A stretch of DNA of 64,000 nt from Mucilaginibacter sp. 14171R-50 (GCF_010093045.1 NZ_CP048115.1:3782001-3846000); one strand, 5' to 3'; positions 45,676-54,403 are shown, numbered from the stretch's first letter. Made by a program: numbers and translations. Notes: generated by a model from the sequence alone, not told the origin.

Positions 45676-45885
45676 ATGGAAAGCATCCTTATACATCCGG
45701 AAAATTCGGATCAGATGAAGGCGGTCAAAGCTGTCTTAAAGGCCTTAAAGGTGCCGTTCGAACATCAGCCTACCCCGCTTCCCGCGCATATTAGCAGTAG
45801 TATAGCCAAAAGCATGAAACAATATGATGAAGGGCAAACAATATCGATAGAGAACTTTGCCGCTAAGCATTTTTCAAAAAAATGA
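45676..45885 (+). CDS. Antitoxin of a RelE/ParE-type system
   Basis: A 69-residue protein (MESILIHPENSDQMKAVK...) of the small antitoxin type paired with RelE toxins in Bacteroidota (DUF2683-like). A helical N-terminus and an acidic C-terminal toxin-binding stretch are typical. Its stop overlaps the ATG of the toxin gene (ATGA), the normal antitoxin-toxin coupling. I chose the ATG at 45676 over TTG at 45670. The partner toxin is broken by a frameshift. Confidence 0.8.
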   Translation: MESILIHPENSDQMKAVKAVLKALKVPFEHQPTPLPAHISSSIAKSMKQYDEGQTISIENFAAKHFSKK

Positions 45886-46174
45886 ACCTTGAAATAAGGT
45901 TTACGCCCGAAGCTGAAGACACATATGAAGCGCTCGTATCTCAATTAAAAGGTAGATGGGCGATAGATTTGTGGCCAAATTAGAATCCAGGATCATAGAA
46001 AGCCTCAACATAATTTCATCTTCACCATACCTATATCAAGTAATAGACGAAACAAATGATATCAGAAGGTGCAATCTCCATAAAAACTGCTCAATGCTAT
46101 ATAGGGTTAATGACCATGATATATTGATAGTTTGTTTTTGGGATAATCGGCAAGAGCCATTATTTACGCCGTGA
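45882..46174 (+). pseudogene. RelE/ParE-type toxin, frameshifted
   Basis: From the ATG at 45882 the frame gives MNLEIRFTPEAEDTYEALVS... and reaches a stop at 45983 after 33 codons. The second frame, readable from about 45956, continues as GDRFVAKLESRIIESLNIIS and ends ...YRVNDHDILIVCFWDNRQEP at 46174, the typical RelE C-terminus. Joined at RW/GDRF, the two parts give an ordinary toxin of about 97 residues. One G is missing from the GGG at 45957-45959. It is a real null allele, a slippage site, or a sequencing error. Confidence 0.85.
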
Positions 46175-46323
46175 TTAGTTTTCCATCATACTGCACATAA
46201 CCGAACACTTACTGTAATAAAATCGCGCGGGGTTTATTTAAGCGACATTATTTAAATATCTGACAAACAATTGTTTATAACCATGGCATTTTGTTTGAGG
46301 TAAATTCATACAACAACAAGTTT

Positions 46324-46653
46324 ATGAATAAACACAACCCATATATCATCAGGCGTACCATTTCACAGGAACGGTTTGAAGTGCTTTGGAAAAAACGGAG
46401 GGATGGTGAAGCAACCCTGAGAGACCTTACCGAAATGGATGAGATTATTAACCGTGACCCATCAGTGCGCCAATTCGTTTTAGAGGAGATGGAAAACGAT
46501 ACGTTCATGACAGATAATAACGACCCCTCCGAAATCTCGCAACCAAAATCAGTTAAGCCGGCTAATGGTTTTATTAACAGGATAAAAGCTTTTTTTAATC
46601 GTGCGTTTAACAGCTTTTCTACTGCCCGCCTTGTATCAACTGCTACTTACTGA
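46324..46653 (+). CDS. Hypothetical protein, 109 residues
   Basis: A charged protein, MNKHNPYIIRRTISQERFEVLWKKR and onward, helical in its first 60 residues (DLTEMDEIINRDPSVRQFVLEEM), with a polar linker and a basic amphipathic tail (GFINRIKAFFNRAFN) that could touch the membrane. No family is recognised. The ATG at 46324 is preferred over a TTG at 46291. It is isolated from neighbours on both sides. Confidence 0.6.
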   Translation: MNKHNPYIIRRTISQERFEVLWKKRRDGEATLRDLTEMDEIINRDPSVRQFVLEEMENDTFMTDNNDPSEISQPKSVKPANGFINRIKAFFNRAFNSFSTARLVSTATY

Positions 46654-46697
46654 TCAAATACAAGTGCGTGTTATACGGGATTGCTAAATTTTGCCCG

Positions 46698-47735
46698 CTA
46701 ATGCAGCTGCTCTTTTTTCAGATCGGTAAATTTGGTTTTTTTGCCAACAAAAAAATCCCATACCAAACTGCGCGAATAAGTACCTGTAAGCGGCACTCTG
46801 CCGCTTTTCACATTCGGCCTTTTACCTTTCACTTTGCTAAATAGCTTTCTTACAAAGTTTTGGTGCGCACGGCTTATGGCCCATGCATCTTTACGTTTCC
46901 CTTCCATCAGGAAGCGGATAAGCGCAAGCAGATCCATCCAAAAGCGCAGGCCAATAATCCAAAGCGCCCTCCAGAACGGAAGGTTATTTTTTAACAGCAG
47001 CAGGTTGTTACGAAAGTTGAGGTAAGTTTTAAACGGGTTTTCGGTGTTAAGCGTGCCGCCGCCCACATGGTATACCTGCGATTGCGGGCAGTACATTACT
47101 TTATAGCCCATATTTTTTAAGCGCCAGCAAAGGTCTATCTCTTCCATATGCGCAAAAAAGGTTTCATCAAAACCACCAGCCTGGTCCCAACAACGTTTTT
47201 TGATGAACATTGCCGCACCCGATGCCCAAAAGATCTCGCCGGGCTGCTCGTACTGGCCTTTATCTTCCTCTATTTCGTAAAATATCCGGCCCCGGCAAAA
47301 CGGGTATCCAAATTTATCAATAAAGCCACCGGCAGCGCCCGCGTGCTCAAAAAAGTTCTTTTGATGGAACGACCTTATTTTAGGCGCGGCAGCGGCTATC
47401 TTTTCATCGCTCTCCATTAGCTCAATAACGGGCTGTATCCAGTTAGGTTCAACCTCAACGTCCGAGTTTAGCAAAATATAGTAGTCGGCATCAACCTGCG
47501 CCAGCACACGGTTGTAACCACCTGTAAAGCCGTAGTTTTGTTTGTTTTCGATAATGCGTACCGCGGGATACCTTCCACGCAGAAACTCGAGTGAATCGTC
47601 TGTCGAACCGTTGTCACCAACCACAATATCCAGATTGGGGTAAGCAGTAGCTAATACCGAGGGCAAAAAATCGCGAAGGTATTTTACGCCATTCCAGTTT
47701 AGTATCACTATGGCCACTTTGGGCATATTCATCAT
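46698..47735 (-). CDS. Family 2 glycosyltransferase
   Basis: A 345-residue GT2 enzyme. N-terminal VAIVILNWNGVKYLRDFLPS, GDNGSTDDSLEF, the DXD-like LLNSDVEVEP and the acceptor-side ASGAAMFIKK and HMEEIDLCWRLKNMG segments are as in rhamnosyl- and other cell-surface sugar transferases. The start at 47735 overlaps the stop of the acyltransferase gene (ATGA), so both are translated together, which suggests a role in lipopolysaccharide or related glycolipid building. Confidence 0.92.
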   Translation of the reverse strand: MMNMPKVAIVILNWNGVKYLRDFLPSVLATAYPNLDIVVGDNGSTDDSLEFLRGRYPAVRIIENKQNYGFTGGYNRVLAQVDADYYILLNSDVEVEPNWIQPVIELMESDEKIAAAAPKIRSFHQKNFFEHAGAAGGFIDKFGYPFCRGRIFYEIEEDKGQYEQPGEIFWASGAAMFIKKRCWDQAGGFDETFFAHMEEIDLCWRLKNMGYKVMYCPQSQVYHVGGGTLNTENPFKTYLNFRNNLLLLKNNLPFWRALWIIGLRFWMDLLALIRFLMEGKRKDAWAISRAHQNFVRKLFSKVKGKRPNVKSGRVPLTGTYSRSLVWDFFVGKKTKFTDLKKEQLH

Positions 47736-48640
47736 TTGTTCAAATCCTCCGGCATATATTTCCACCTCCTGTGGCTCCACAGCCAATATTGCGGTTTTTC
47801 CTGTATCAGTTTTTCAAGGTACCGTACATGGGCCTCGGTTATTTCGTGCTCTGCAGCTTGTTTGGGCTCGTCTATCAATGGCACCAGGGTATAGGTATAA
47901 TATCCCCGGCTTACCCTATCGATCCTGTAAAATATAACGGCGGCATCAATCAGTTTGGCCAGCTTTTCTATTCCCAAAAATACAGCGGTCGGTTGGTTTA
48001 AAAACCGCGTAAAATAATTTATTTCGTGCATGTTGGGCGTTTGGTCGCTTACCAGTACGCTAAAGGTGAGCTGGTTTTTCAAAGCTACCATGGTGCGCAG
48101 GGTTTGTCGCATGGCAACCAGCATGGCACCAAAACGTGCCCTCACCCTGTTAAACATGGCGTCGAACACCTCGTTTTTTAAAGGTTTGTAAACAATAATG
48201 CGTTTTTCGGTAGTTAACAAGCCAAAGGCAAGCGCCGCCATCTCCCAGTTGCAGTAGTGCCCCGCCGCGGCTATAATGCTTTTATGTCGCTTAAAATAAT
48301 GCTCAACAAGCTCGGGATTGGTGGGTTTCATCCGCTTACGTAACGACCGCTCTGAAACGGTTATCATTTTAATGGTCTCTACTATCAGGTCGGCCATATA
48401 ACGATAATATCTGCGCTCTATTTTAAGCCGCTCCGCTTCGCTCCTTTCCGGGAAAGAATTTGCCAGGTTTACCTTTACCACCTGCCTGCGATAACCTATT
48501 ATGTAATACAATACCAGGAAGATAACATCGGCAACAACGTATAAAAACCAAAACGGCAGTAACGATACCAGGTACAAAAAAAATATACCCGCATTTAAAG
48601 CCGCTTTTCTTAACATTTTTACCAATTTTGCCACAAACAT
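47732..48640 (-). CDS. Lipid A biosynthesis acyltransferase (LpxL/HtrB family)
   Basis: A 302-residue inner-membrane acyltransferase adding a secondary acyl chain to lipid A. The catalytic motif is HX4E (His128, Glu133 in GHYCNWE), a known form of the HX4D/E site. One N-terminal membrane helix is present. ATG at 48640 and ATG at 48616 are both possible; the shorter leaves more room for the divergent promoter. The next gene is a coupled glycosyltransferase. Confidence 0.92.
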   Translation of the reverse strand: MFVAKLVKMLRKAALNAGIFFLYLVSLLPFWFLYVVADVIFLVLYYIIGYRRQVVKVNLANSFPERSEAERLKIERRYYRYMADLIVETIKMITVSERSLRKRMKPTNPELVEHYFKRHKSIIAAAGHYCNWEMAALAFGLLTTEKRIIVYKPLKNEVFDAMFNRVRARFGAMLVAMRQTLRTMVALKNQLTFSVLVSDQTPNMHEINYFTRFLNQPTAVFLGIEKLAKLIDAAVIFYRIDRVSRGYYTYTLVPLIDEPKQAAEHEITEAHVRYLEKLIQEKPQYWLWSHRRWKYMPEDLNK

Positions 48641-48651
48641 AAAAAATATAT

Positions 48652-49263
48652 ATGATTGAGAACGGTGCTGTTTTACCTATGTTTTACCTGCCCCCGGTTG
48701 ATTATTTTACAAAGCTGACCGCTTTTACACCGGATGTTGTGTTTGAACGGGAAGAGCATTTTCCAAAACAAACTTACCGTAACCGGGCAATTATATACTC
48801 GCCGGATGGGCGGCAGGCGCTTACCGTGCCCGTTGTTAAAGGTTCGAAGAATCACACAAAAATAAAGGACGTAAAGATAAGCTACGATTTTAGGTGGCAG
48901 CGCGCGCATTGGATGAGCCTGCAGGCCTGTTACCGCAGGTCGGCTTATTTTGAATATTACGAAGATGATTTTGCACCGTTCTACGAAAAACAAACTACTT
49001 TTTTGATAGATTATAACCGCGAATTGCTTGAGTTATTGCTGCGGTTATTAAAAATAAAACTGGAAATAAAGTTCACGGAGAGTTATGAACCCGCCTATCC
49101 TAACCTTACGGACCTGCGTGCCATTTTAAACGGTAAAAATGAGTTGGATATTGAACAAAAGGCTTACTTTCAGGTTTTTGAAGAGCGACATGGGTTTCTG
49201 AAAAACCTGAGCATCATCGACCTTTTATTTAACCAGGGCCCGCAGGCTTTAAACTATTTGTAA
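48652..49263 (+). CDS. WbqC family protein
   Basis: A 203-residue WbqC-like protein (MFYLPPVDYFTKLTAF, then QTYRNRAIIYSPDGRQALTVPV, YEDDFAPFYEKQTTFLIDYN). The family occurs near surface polysaccharide genes and has been linked to sugar amino-group transfer, but its chemistry is not settled. It lies divergent from the LpxL/glycosyltransferase pair, consistent with an envelope role. Its stop overlaps the corA start by one base. Confidence 0.88.
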   Translation: MIENGAVLPMFYLPPVDYFTKLTAFTPDVVFEREEHFPKQTYRNRAIIYSPDGRQALTVPVVKGSKNHTKIKDVKISYDFRWQRAHWMSLQACYRRSAYFEYYEDDFAPFYEKQTTFLIDYNRELLELLLRLLKIKLEIKFTESYEPAYPNLTDLRAILNGKNELDIEQKAYFQVFEERHGFLKNLSIIDLLFNQGPQALNYL

Positions 49264-50387
49264 TGGCAAGCTACACCAGGCGCGTACGCTATAAAAACCG
49301 TAAACGAAATGTAAATGTTGGCGCACGCCCGGGCAGCATCATTATACCTGACGATGCCCTGCCGCCGCAGATAGCCATGTACTCTTTTAATGAGGACGAC
49401 CTGCAGATAAGTAAGGGCAGCGATATAAAAACCATTACGCAACAAATAGCAAAATGCAGCGGCCACACCCACTGGATAAAAATTAACGGCCTGGGCGATG
49501 CCAGGCTGATGGAAGACATTGGCACATTGCTGGGCATAAATCAGCTGGTTTTAGAAGATATTGTGAACACCCACCAGCGCCCTAAGTTTGATGAGTACGA
49601 TGGGTACGTGTTTGGCACCAGCCGCATTATTTATTTTAATAAGGATAATGAGCTGGTAAACTGCCAGTTTAGCGGCATTGTTAAAGATAATATAGTAATA
49701 AGCTTTGAAGAAAGCCACCTGGATTACTTTGAAGTGGTAACCACGCGTTTAAAGGCCGGCAAAGGCACTATCCGCACGGGCGGGCCCGGGTATATTTTTT
49801 ACGCCTTAACAGATACCATCCTGGATAATTATTTTGTTATCCTATCGCAAATTGGCGATATGATAGATCAAACCGAAGATAAATTATACCAAAGTGCCGA
49901 TAAAAGCATCATGTTTGATGCGCAGCAGCTGAAGCGTACGCTTATTATTATACGCCGCGCCTGCTGGCCCGAACGTGACAAGATAAACGACATGATACGC
50001 AGCGAAAGCCCCGAGATCACCAAAGAAACCAAACTATACCTGCGCGATGCCTATGACCATTGCATACAGGCCATGGACATGGTTGAGAGTTATAAGGAAG
50101 TTACCAGCAGTATTATTGACCTGTACCTTAGTATGGTGAGCAACCGCATGAACGAGATCATGAAGGTGTTAACCATTATATCAGTAATATTTATACCGCT
50201 AACCTTTATTGCAGGTGTTTATGGTATGAACTTTAGTCGCGAAGATACCCATGGACATGTGATAAAAGATAATATGCCCGAGTTGTACATACAGCACGGC
50301 TATGTTTACGCCCTTATAGGGATGTTTTTGATAGGCGCCATACAGGTGTTCATATTTTGGCGTAAGGGCTGGTTCAATAAACTCTAA
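49263..50387 (+). CDS. corA: CorA-type magnesium/cobalt transporter
   Basis: A 374-residue CorA channel protein: a large N-terminal cytoplasmic domain, long stalk helix and two C-terminal membrane helices with the selectivity motif YGMNF. The basic N-terminus is intact. Mg2+ uptake is the usual job; Co2+ and Ni2+ may pass. It starts on the last base of the WbqC stop (TAATG), so it is translationally coupled. Confidence 0.95.
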   Translation: MASYTRRVRYKNRKRNVNVGARPGSIIIPDDALPPQIAMYSFNEDDLQISKGSDIKTITQQIAKCSGHTHWIKINGLGDARLMEDIGTLLGINQLVLEDIVNTHQRPKFDEYDGYVFGTSRIIYFNKDNELVNCQFSGIVKDNIVISFEESHLDYFEVVTTRLKAGKGTIRTGGPGYIFYALTDTILDNYFVILSQIGDMIDQTEDKLYQSADKSIMFDAQQLKRTLIIIRRACWPERDKINDMIRSESPEITKETKLYLRDAYDHCIQAMDMVESYKEVTSSIIDLYLSMVSNRMNEIMKVLTIISVIFIPLTFIAGVYGMNFSREDTHGHVIKDNMPELYIQHGYVYALIGMFLIGAIQVFIFWRKGWFNKL

Positions 50388-50422
50388 TATCGGACGTTCG
50401 ATTTGGGATTTTATTGCATAGG

Positions 50423-51544
50423 TTACGATCTGACAACCCTGCTCAAAAAACGTTTTTTTAGCCTTTCCCTTACTGGTTCGTCATATAATTTAAGTGCCGC
50501 GTAAGCCAGCAGTATAAAAAAGATAAATAAACCGCAAGCTACGGCTATAATGGTTGATGGCGCAGGTTTCTGTTTAATGATCCAGAAGGTATAAACATAA
50601 ATGAACGGGTAATGGGTAATGTATATCGGGTATGATATGTCACCGGAAAACTTACAAAGTTTAGCCCAGCGCCCGCTGATCTGCCCTCCCGCGCCTGCTG
50701 CTATCAATAGCGGGAATACCAGGATGATGATACCGGCCTCGTAAAAGCCGTTCCAGTTGTACCAGGGGAAAAAGAACAGCGCTACCAATAAAAGCGAGCA
50801 TACGGTATACGCCATTGGGATGCGTATAAGCTTACCCGTACGGAACAGTAGCAGCCCCGCAAAGAACGGGAACATCATGCGCACCGGCGCTACCCAGATA
50901 TTTGGATAGCCTTCTGCCCCAGGCCCGTAAAACCAGTTGGCTATAAAAGCTGATTTTATTTTGGCAAAACCCCAGCCGGTACCCAGGTCGCCGTGGTCAA
51001 CAGCTACTATGGTTAATACAATGCCACTTAAGATAACAACTACCCACAATACCTTTTTAGTCATGCTGCGGCCGAATAAGGCGTATATGATATTCGCAAT
51101 ATATTCCTGCAGCAAACTCCAGCAAGGCCCGTCCAACGGGTGGGTTTCGCTCCAGCCGCGTACATCAATTGGCGTGGGTAACATGGTAAAGCCTATCAAC
51201 ATGGCAATTACCAGTTTCCAAACATCAAACTGCAGGTTATCCTTAAACGGGTCGAACCAAAAAGCAACGGCGCCTATAATAGTGCCCAAAATAACGAGGG
51301 GGTGCAGGCGAACCAGGCGGATCTTCAGGAACTGTTTAATGGTCATCCCCTTTGCCCAGCGATCGTCGTAGGCATAACCCACCACAAAACCCGAAAGCAT
51401 GTAAAAGAAATCTACCGCCAGGTACCCGTGGTGCATGGGGTGTTTAGATAGATCCGGAAAGTAGGCTTCGAACAAATGGAATATTACTACTAACAAGGCG
51501 GCGGTGCCGCGTAATCCGTCTAAAATTGGGTAGTGCGGTTTCAT
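50423..51544 (-). CDS. Acyltransferase 3 family membrane protein
   Basis: A 373-residue protein with about ten membrane helices and the acyltransferase-3 start motif LDGLRGTAALLVVIFHLFE (catalytic His in the first helix), followed by RLVRLHPLVILG. Family members O-acetylate sugars such as LPS O-antigen, peptidoglycan or exopolysaccharide. Its target here is unknown. It is single, convergent with corA. Confidence 0.9.
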   Translation of the reverse strand: MKPHYPILDGLRGTAALLVVIFHLFEAYFPDLSKHPMHHGYLAVDFFYMLSGFVVGYAYDDRWAKGMTIKQFLKIRLVRLHPLVILGTIIGAVAFWFDPFKDNLQFDVWKLVIAMLIGFTMLPTPIDVRGWSETHPLDGPCWSLLQEYIANIIYALFGRSMTKKVLWVVVILSGIVLTIVAVDHGDLGTGWGFAKIKSAFIANWFYGPGAEGYPNIWVAPVRMMFPFFAGLLLFRTGKLIRIPMAYTVCSLLLVALFFFPWYNWNGFYEAGIIILVFPLLIAAGAGGQISGRWAKLCKFSGDISYPIYITHYPFIYVYTFWIIKQKPAPSTIIAVACGLFIFFILLAYAALKLYDEPVRERLKKRFLSRVVRS

Positions 51545-51825
51545 TTAAGGCTTATCGGTTTTGAGATATAGGGCCTTTAAAGGTAACGGATGGCATTGGA
51601 ATGTGCAAATAACCGGCAAATGTTAAATAACGTAATTTTATTGCAGATATGGTAAACTTGCGGCGCTTTATGCAGGGAAAATTAACAAAATCAAATAATT
51701 TACCGCTTTAATTGTCAATCTGGGTTTTGACACCTGTTATGCTAATATTTCCGGATTGTAATGTTTTAGGTATGCACGGAAATTATAACAGTTTTTTCTT
51801 GCATAAATAAAATTTAATGCAATAA

Positions 51826-51858
51826 TTTGCACAAAATTAAAAAGTACATATACTTTAT
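51826..51858 (+). promoter_or_regulatory. Promoter of the arginine operon leader, TTTG-N21-TACTTTAT
   Basis: TTTG at 51826-51829 and TACTTTAT at 51851-51858 have the same 21-base spacing as the promoter at 351-383. TACTTTAT keeps the TAnnTT core. The start would be near 51862, two bases before the leader ATG. The stretch 51545-51825 upstream of it shows nothing else. Confidence 0.5.
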
Positions 51859-51863
51859 TGAAA

Positions 51864-51989
51864 ATGATTAAACAAAACATAAACAGAACGGAAATCAGCG
51901 CTTTTTTTGCGCCGGTTGCCGCTGCTTTAGTTTCTTTTGTTTTGTTGTTCCCTCCCAGCCGACGAAGGGTGTTCATCCCACGGGTTTGA
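51864..51989 (+). CDS. Candidate arginine leader peptide
   Basis: A 41-codon frame, MIKQNINRTEISAFF... ending PPSRRRVFIPRV. Three arginine codons in a row (CGA CGA AGG, 51960-51968) and a fourth (CGG, 51981) lie in the last nine codons; CGA and AGG are uncommon in nearby genes, which favour CGC and CGT. It is preceded by its own promoter and followed, 118 bases on, by the first gene of the arginine operon. No protein family is expected for a leader. A minus-strand frame of 79 codons over the same DNA is not supported. Confidence 0.55.
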   Translation: MIKQNINRTEISAFFAPVAAALVSFVLLFPPSRRRVFIPRV

Positions 51990-52030
51990 ATTAGGTTTTG
52001 ATCTCCACCCGAATGAAGGGGTTTCTTTTA
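51981..52030 (+). promoter_or_regulatory. Possible attenuator: alternative hairpins after the leader peptide
   Basis: CGGGT (51981-51985) can pair with ACCCG (52007-52011). Alternatively ACCC (52007-52010) pairs with GGGT (52019-52022), directly followed by a TTCTTTT tail. The two pairings exclude each other. A ribosome halted on the arginine codons would leave the first pairing free; one reaching the stop would cover 51981-51985. The second stem is short (4 bp), so the case is tentative. Confidence 0.4.
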
Positions 52031-52106
52031 AACTTCTTTAAACAATGTCCCTCTAATAATTATGGCTATACAACGCCAATAATTTAACGGTAATTTTTCT
52101 ACTATA

Positions 52107-52790
52107 ATGACCATACAAGATTTTGACATAACCGTAGCAACTGCACAACACGCAGACTTTGCCCCTATAATATGCGACGAAATGGCGGAGTCGGCAAAGG
52201 CGCGTGGTACGGGTATTGCGCAGCGGTCGCCCGAGTATGTAGCCAACAAAATGCTGGAAGGAAAAGCAGTTATAGCGCTGCATAAAGATGGCACCTGGGC
52301 GGGCTTTTGCTACATTGAGACCTGGAGCCACGGCGATTTTGTTGCAAACTCAGGCCTTATTGTAAACCCTAACTATCGTAAAGCAGGTTTGGCCAAAGCT
52401 ATTAAGCACAAAATATTTGAATTATCGCGCAGTAAATATCCAAAAGCAAAACTTTTTGGCTTAACTACCGGCTTGGCCGTGATGAAAATAAATTCTGAGA
52501 TAGGTTACGAACCAGTCACCTATTCAGAACTTACACAGGACGAGGAGTTTTGGAAAGGCTGCCGCAGTTGCGTTAATTACGATATTTTGATGAGCAAAGA
52601 CCGCAAGAACTGCATGTGCACCGCCATGCTTTTCGACCCGGAAGCTATTCAAAAACAATACGAGGAGAAAATGAAGAAGATAACGCACAAGGCTACATTG
52701 CTTGAGCGTATTGAAGCAGCGTTTAAAAAGCGGTTGGAGAAATTTGAGCTGAAAGCGGAAAGACTAAAGCAGAAAGCTTTTACGTGGTAG
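52107..52790 (+). CDS. GNAT acyltransferase, candidate first enzyme of arginine synthesis
   Basis: A 227-residue GNAT protein: acetyl-CoA fold with VNPNYRKAGLAKAIKHKIFELS as the CoA-binding motif, then a Cys-rich tail (CRSCVNYDIL and CMCTAMLFDP). It heads the arginine operon, so it probably acylates glutamate, with acetyl- or succinyl-CoA. The downstream carbamoyltransferase is of the succinylornithine kind, which favours succinyl. The C-terminal KLKAERLKQKAF stretch is encoded by an AAAGC-rich interspersed repeat, so the native end is perhaps shorter. Confidence 0.85.
   Translation: MTIQDFDITVATAQHADFAPIICDEMAESAKARGTGIAQRSPEYVANKMLEGKAVIALHKDGTWAGFCYIETWSHGDFVANSGLIVNPNYRKAGLAKAIKHKIFELSRSKYPKAKLFGLTTGLAVMKINSEIGYEPVTYSELTQDEEFWKGCRSCVNYDILMSKDRKNCMCTAMLFDPEAIQKQYEEKMKKITHKATLLERIEAAFKKRLEKFELKAERLKQKAFTW
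52746..52782 (+). repeat. AAAGC-rich repeat, copy A (inside GNAT 3' end)
   Basis: GCTGAAAGCGGAAAGACTAA and following bases match, on the plus strand, the reverse complement of the copy at 53148-53183. It forms the last codons of the GNAT gene. Confidence 0.65.
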
Positions 52791-52791
52791 T

Positions 52792-53148
52792 ATGAGAGAT
52801 TACAAAAAACTAGAAGTCTGGAAAAAATCACATGAGCTTACCCTGTTTGTGTATAGAAATATACTTCCGTGTTTCCCTAAAAGCGAACAATTCGATCTGT
52901 TTAGTCAAACTAAGCGCGCTGCATATTCAATTCCCATGAACATTGTAGAGGGAAGTGGCCGATTTACCGAAAAAGATTTTGCTCATTTTTTGGATATGGC
53001 TTTAGGTTCGGGACATGAATTAGAATATGCTTGCATACTTAGCAAGGATTTAGGCTATATTAACGAAACGATATACGAGAATATAAATCAACAAATTAAC
53101 GAAGTAAAAGCCATGTTAATTGGCTTAATTAAAGCATTAAGGAAATAA
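52792..53148 (+). CDS. Four-helix-bundle protein (23S rRNA intervening-sequence type)
   Basis: A 118-residue protein of the S23/IVP family, with KLEVWKKSHELTLFVYR, TKRAAYSIPMNIVEGSGR and LGSGHELEYACILSKDLGYI. Relatives are encoded within 23S rRNA intervening sequences and, as bAvd, with diversity-generating retroelements. Here it stands free between GNAT and argG, and is flanked by inverted copies of an AAAGC-rich repeat, so it looks like an insertion into the arginine operon. Role unknown. It starts one base after the GNAT stop. Confidence 0.92.
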   Translation: MRDYKKLEVWKKSHELTLFVYRNILPCFPKSEQFDLFSQTKRAAYSIPMNIVEGSGRFTEKDFAHFLDMALGSGHELEYACILSKDLGYINETIYENINQQINEVKAMLIGLIKALRK

Positions 53149-53183
53149 AGGCTTTGGTCTTTTAGCTTTTTGCTTTCAGCTTA
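53148..53183 (-). repeat. AAAGC-rich repeat, copy B (between four-helix gene and argG)
   Basis: Read on the minus strand: TAAGCTGAAAGCAAAAAGCT and onward, with the same order as copy A. Copies A and B are inverted with respect to each other and lie on the two sides of the four-helix-bundle gene. Confidence 0.65.
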
Positions 53184-53188
53184 AAAAA

Positions 53189-54403
53189 ATGAAGAAAAAA
53201 GTAGTACTGGCATACAGCGGTGGATTAGACACCTCGTTTTGCTGCATTTATTTAACACGCGACCTGGGTTACGAGGTTCACTCGGTAATTGTAAATACAG
53301 GCGGTTTTAGTGATGAAGAGCTTAAGGGTGTTGAAGAACGCGCTTACCAGATGGGTGTAACATCGCACCACGTGGTAGACGAGACTAAAAACTTTTACGA
53401 TACCTGCGTACGCTTTTTAATATATGGCAATGTATTAAAAAACAACACCTACCCCCTTTCGGTAAGCGCCGAACGGGTTAGTCAGGCCACTGCCATTGCC
53501 AACTACGCCAAAGAGATTGGTGCCGAATTTGTTGCCCATGGCAGCACAGGCGCCGGTAACGACCAGGTACGTTTTGATATGATATTTAACATCCTGGTGC
53601 CCGATGTACAGATCATTACCCCTATCCGCGATTTAAAACTTAGTCGCGAAGAAGAAATTGAGTACCTTAAAAAGCACGGTGTTGAAATGAACTTTGAGAA
53701 AGCAAAGTACTCTATCAACAAAGGTATCTGGGGCACTTCTGTTGGTGGCAAAGAAACACTTACCTCAAACCTGGGCCTGCCTGAAGAAGCATGGCCGACG
53801 CAAGTCACAGAATCGCGAGCCAAAAGTCTTGAACTGGTTTTTGAGCAGGGCGAACTGGTTGGTATAGATAACGAAAAATACGACCACCCAACCAAAGCTA
53901 TACAGGAATTACAGGCTATTGCGCAGCCCTACGGCATTGGCCGGGATATCCACGTAGGCGATACCATCATCGGTATTAAAGGCCGTGTTGGTTTTGAGGC
54001 GGCTGCTCCAATGGTAATTATTAAAGCACACCATACGCTAGAGAAACACGTGTTAACCAAATGGCAGCTTTCCTGGAAAGATCAGCTATCCGCTTTTTAC
54101 GGCAACTGGCTGCACGAGGGGCAGTTTCATGACCCTATTATGCGTAATATTGAAGCCTTTTTAACGGATACGCAGAAAAACGTAAGCGGTAAGGTGTTTG
54201 TCGAACTACATCCATACCGTTTCCAGGTAGTTGGTATCGAATCAGCGCACGACCTGATGAGCAACAAGTTTGGCAGCTACGGCGAAATGAATAACTCGTG
54301 GAGCGGCGAAGATGTAAAAGGTTTCTCAAAAATATTTGGCAACCAGGTAATGATCTATCATAAAGTAAATACCCCCCAGCCCCCTAAAGGGGGTGCTGAA
54401 TAA
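53189..54403 (+). CDS. argG: Argininosuccinate synthase
   Basis: A 404-residue ArgG, joining citrulline and aspartate with ATP. The P-loop-like AYSGGLDTS, the HGSTGAGNDQVRFD segment and GRVGFEAAAPMVIIKA are all present. The last nine residues (TPQPPKGGAE) are encoded by arm A of a GC-rich interspersed repeat, which also supplies the stop region; without it the protein would end near YHKVN as in related species. Confidence 0.97.
   Translation: MKKKVVLAYSGGLDTSFCCIYLTRDLGYEVHSVIVNTGGFSDEELKGVEERAYQMGVTSHHVVDETKNFYDTCVRFLIYGNVLKNNTYPLSVSAERVSQATAIANYAKEIGAEFVAHGSTGAGNDQVRFDMIFNILVPDVQIITPIRDLKLSREEEIEYLKKHGVEMNFEKAKYSINKGIWGTSVGGKETLTSNLGLPEEAWPTQVTESRAKSLELVFEQGELVGIDNEKYDHPTKAIQELQAIAQPYGIGRDIHVGDTIIGIKGRVGFEAAAPMVIIKAHHTLEKHVLTKWQLSWKDQLSAFYGNWLHEGQFHDPIMRNIEAFLTDTQKNVSGKVFVELHPYRFQVVGIESAHDLMSNKFGSYGEMNNSWSGEDVKGFSKIFGNQVMIYHKVNTPQPPKGGAE

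Noticed and set aside
51737..51976. A 79-codon minus-strand frame over the arginine leader region
   Set aside because: It ends in AT-rich intergenic sequence with poor codon use, and overlaps the plus-strand promoter and leader.
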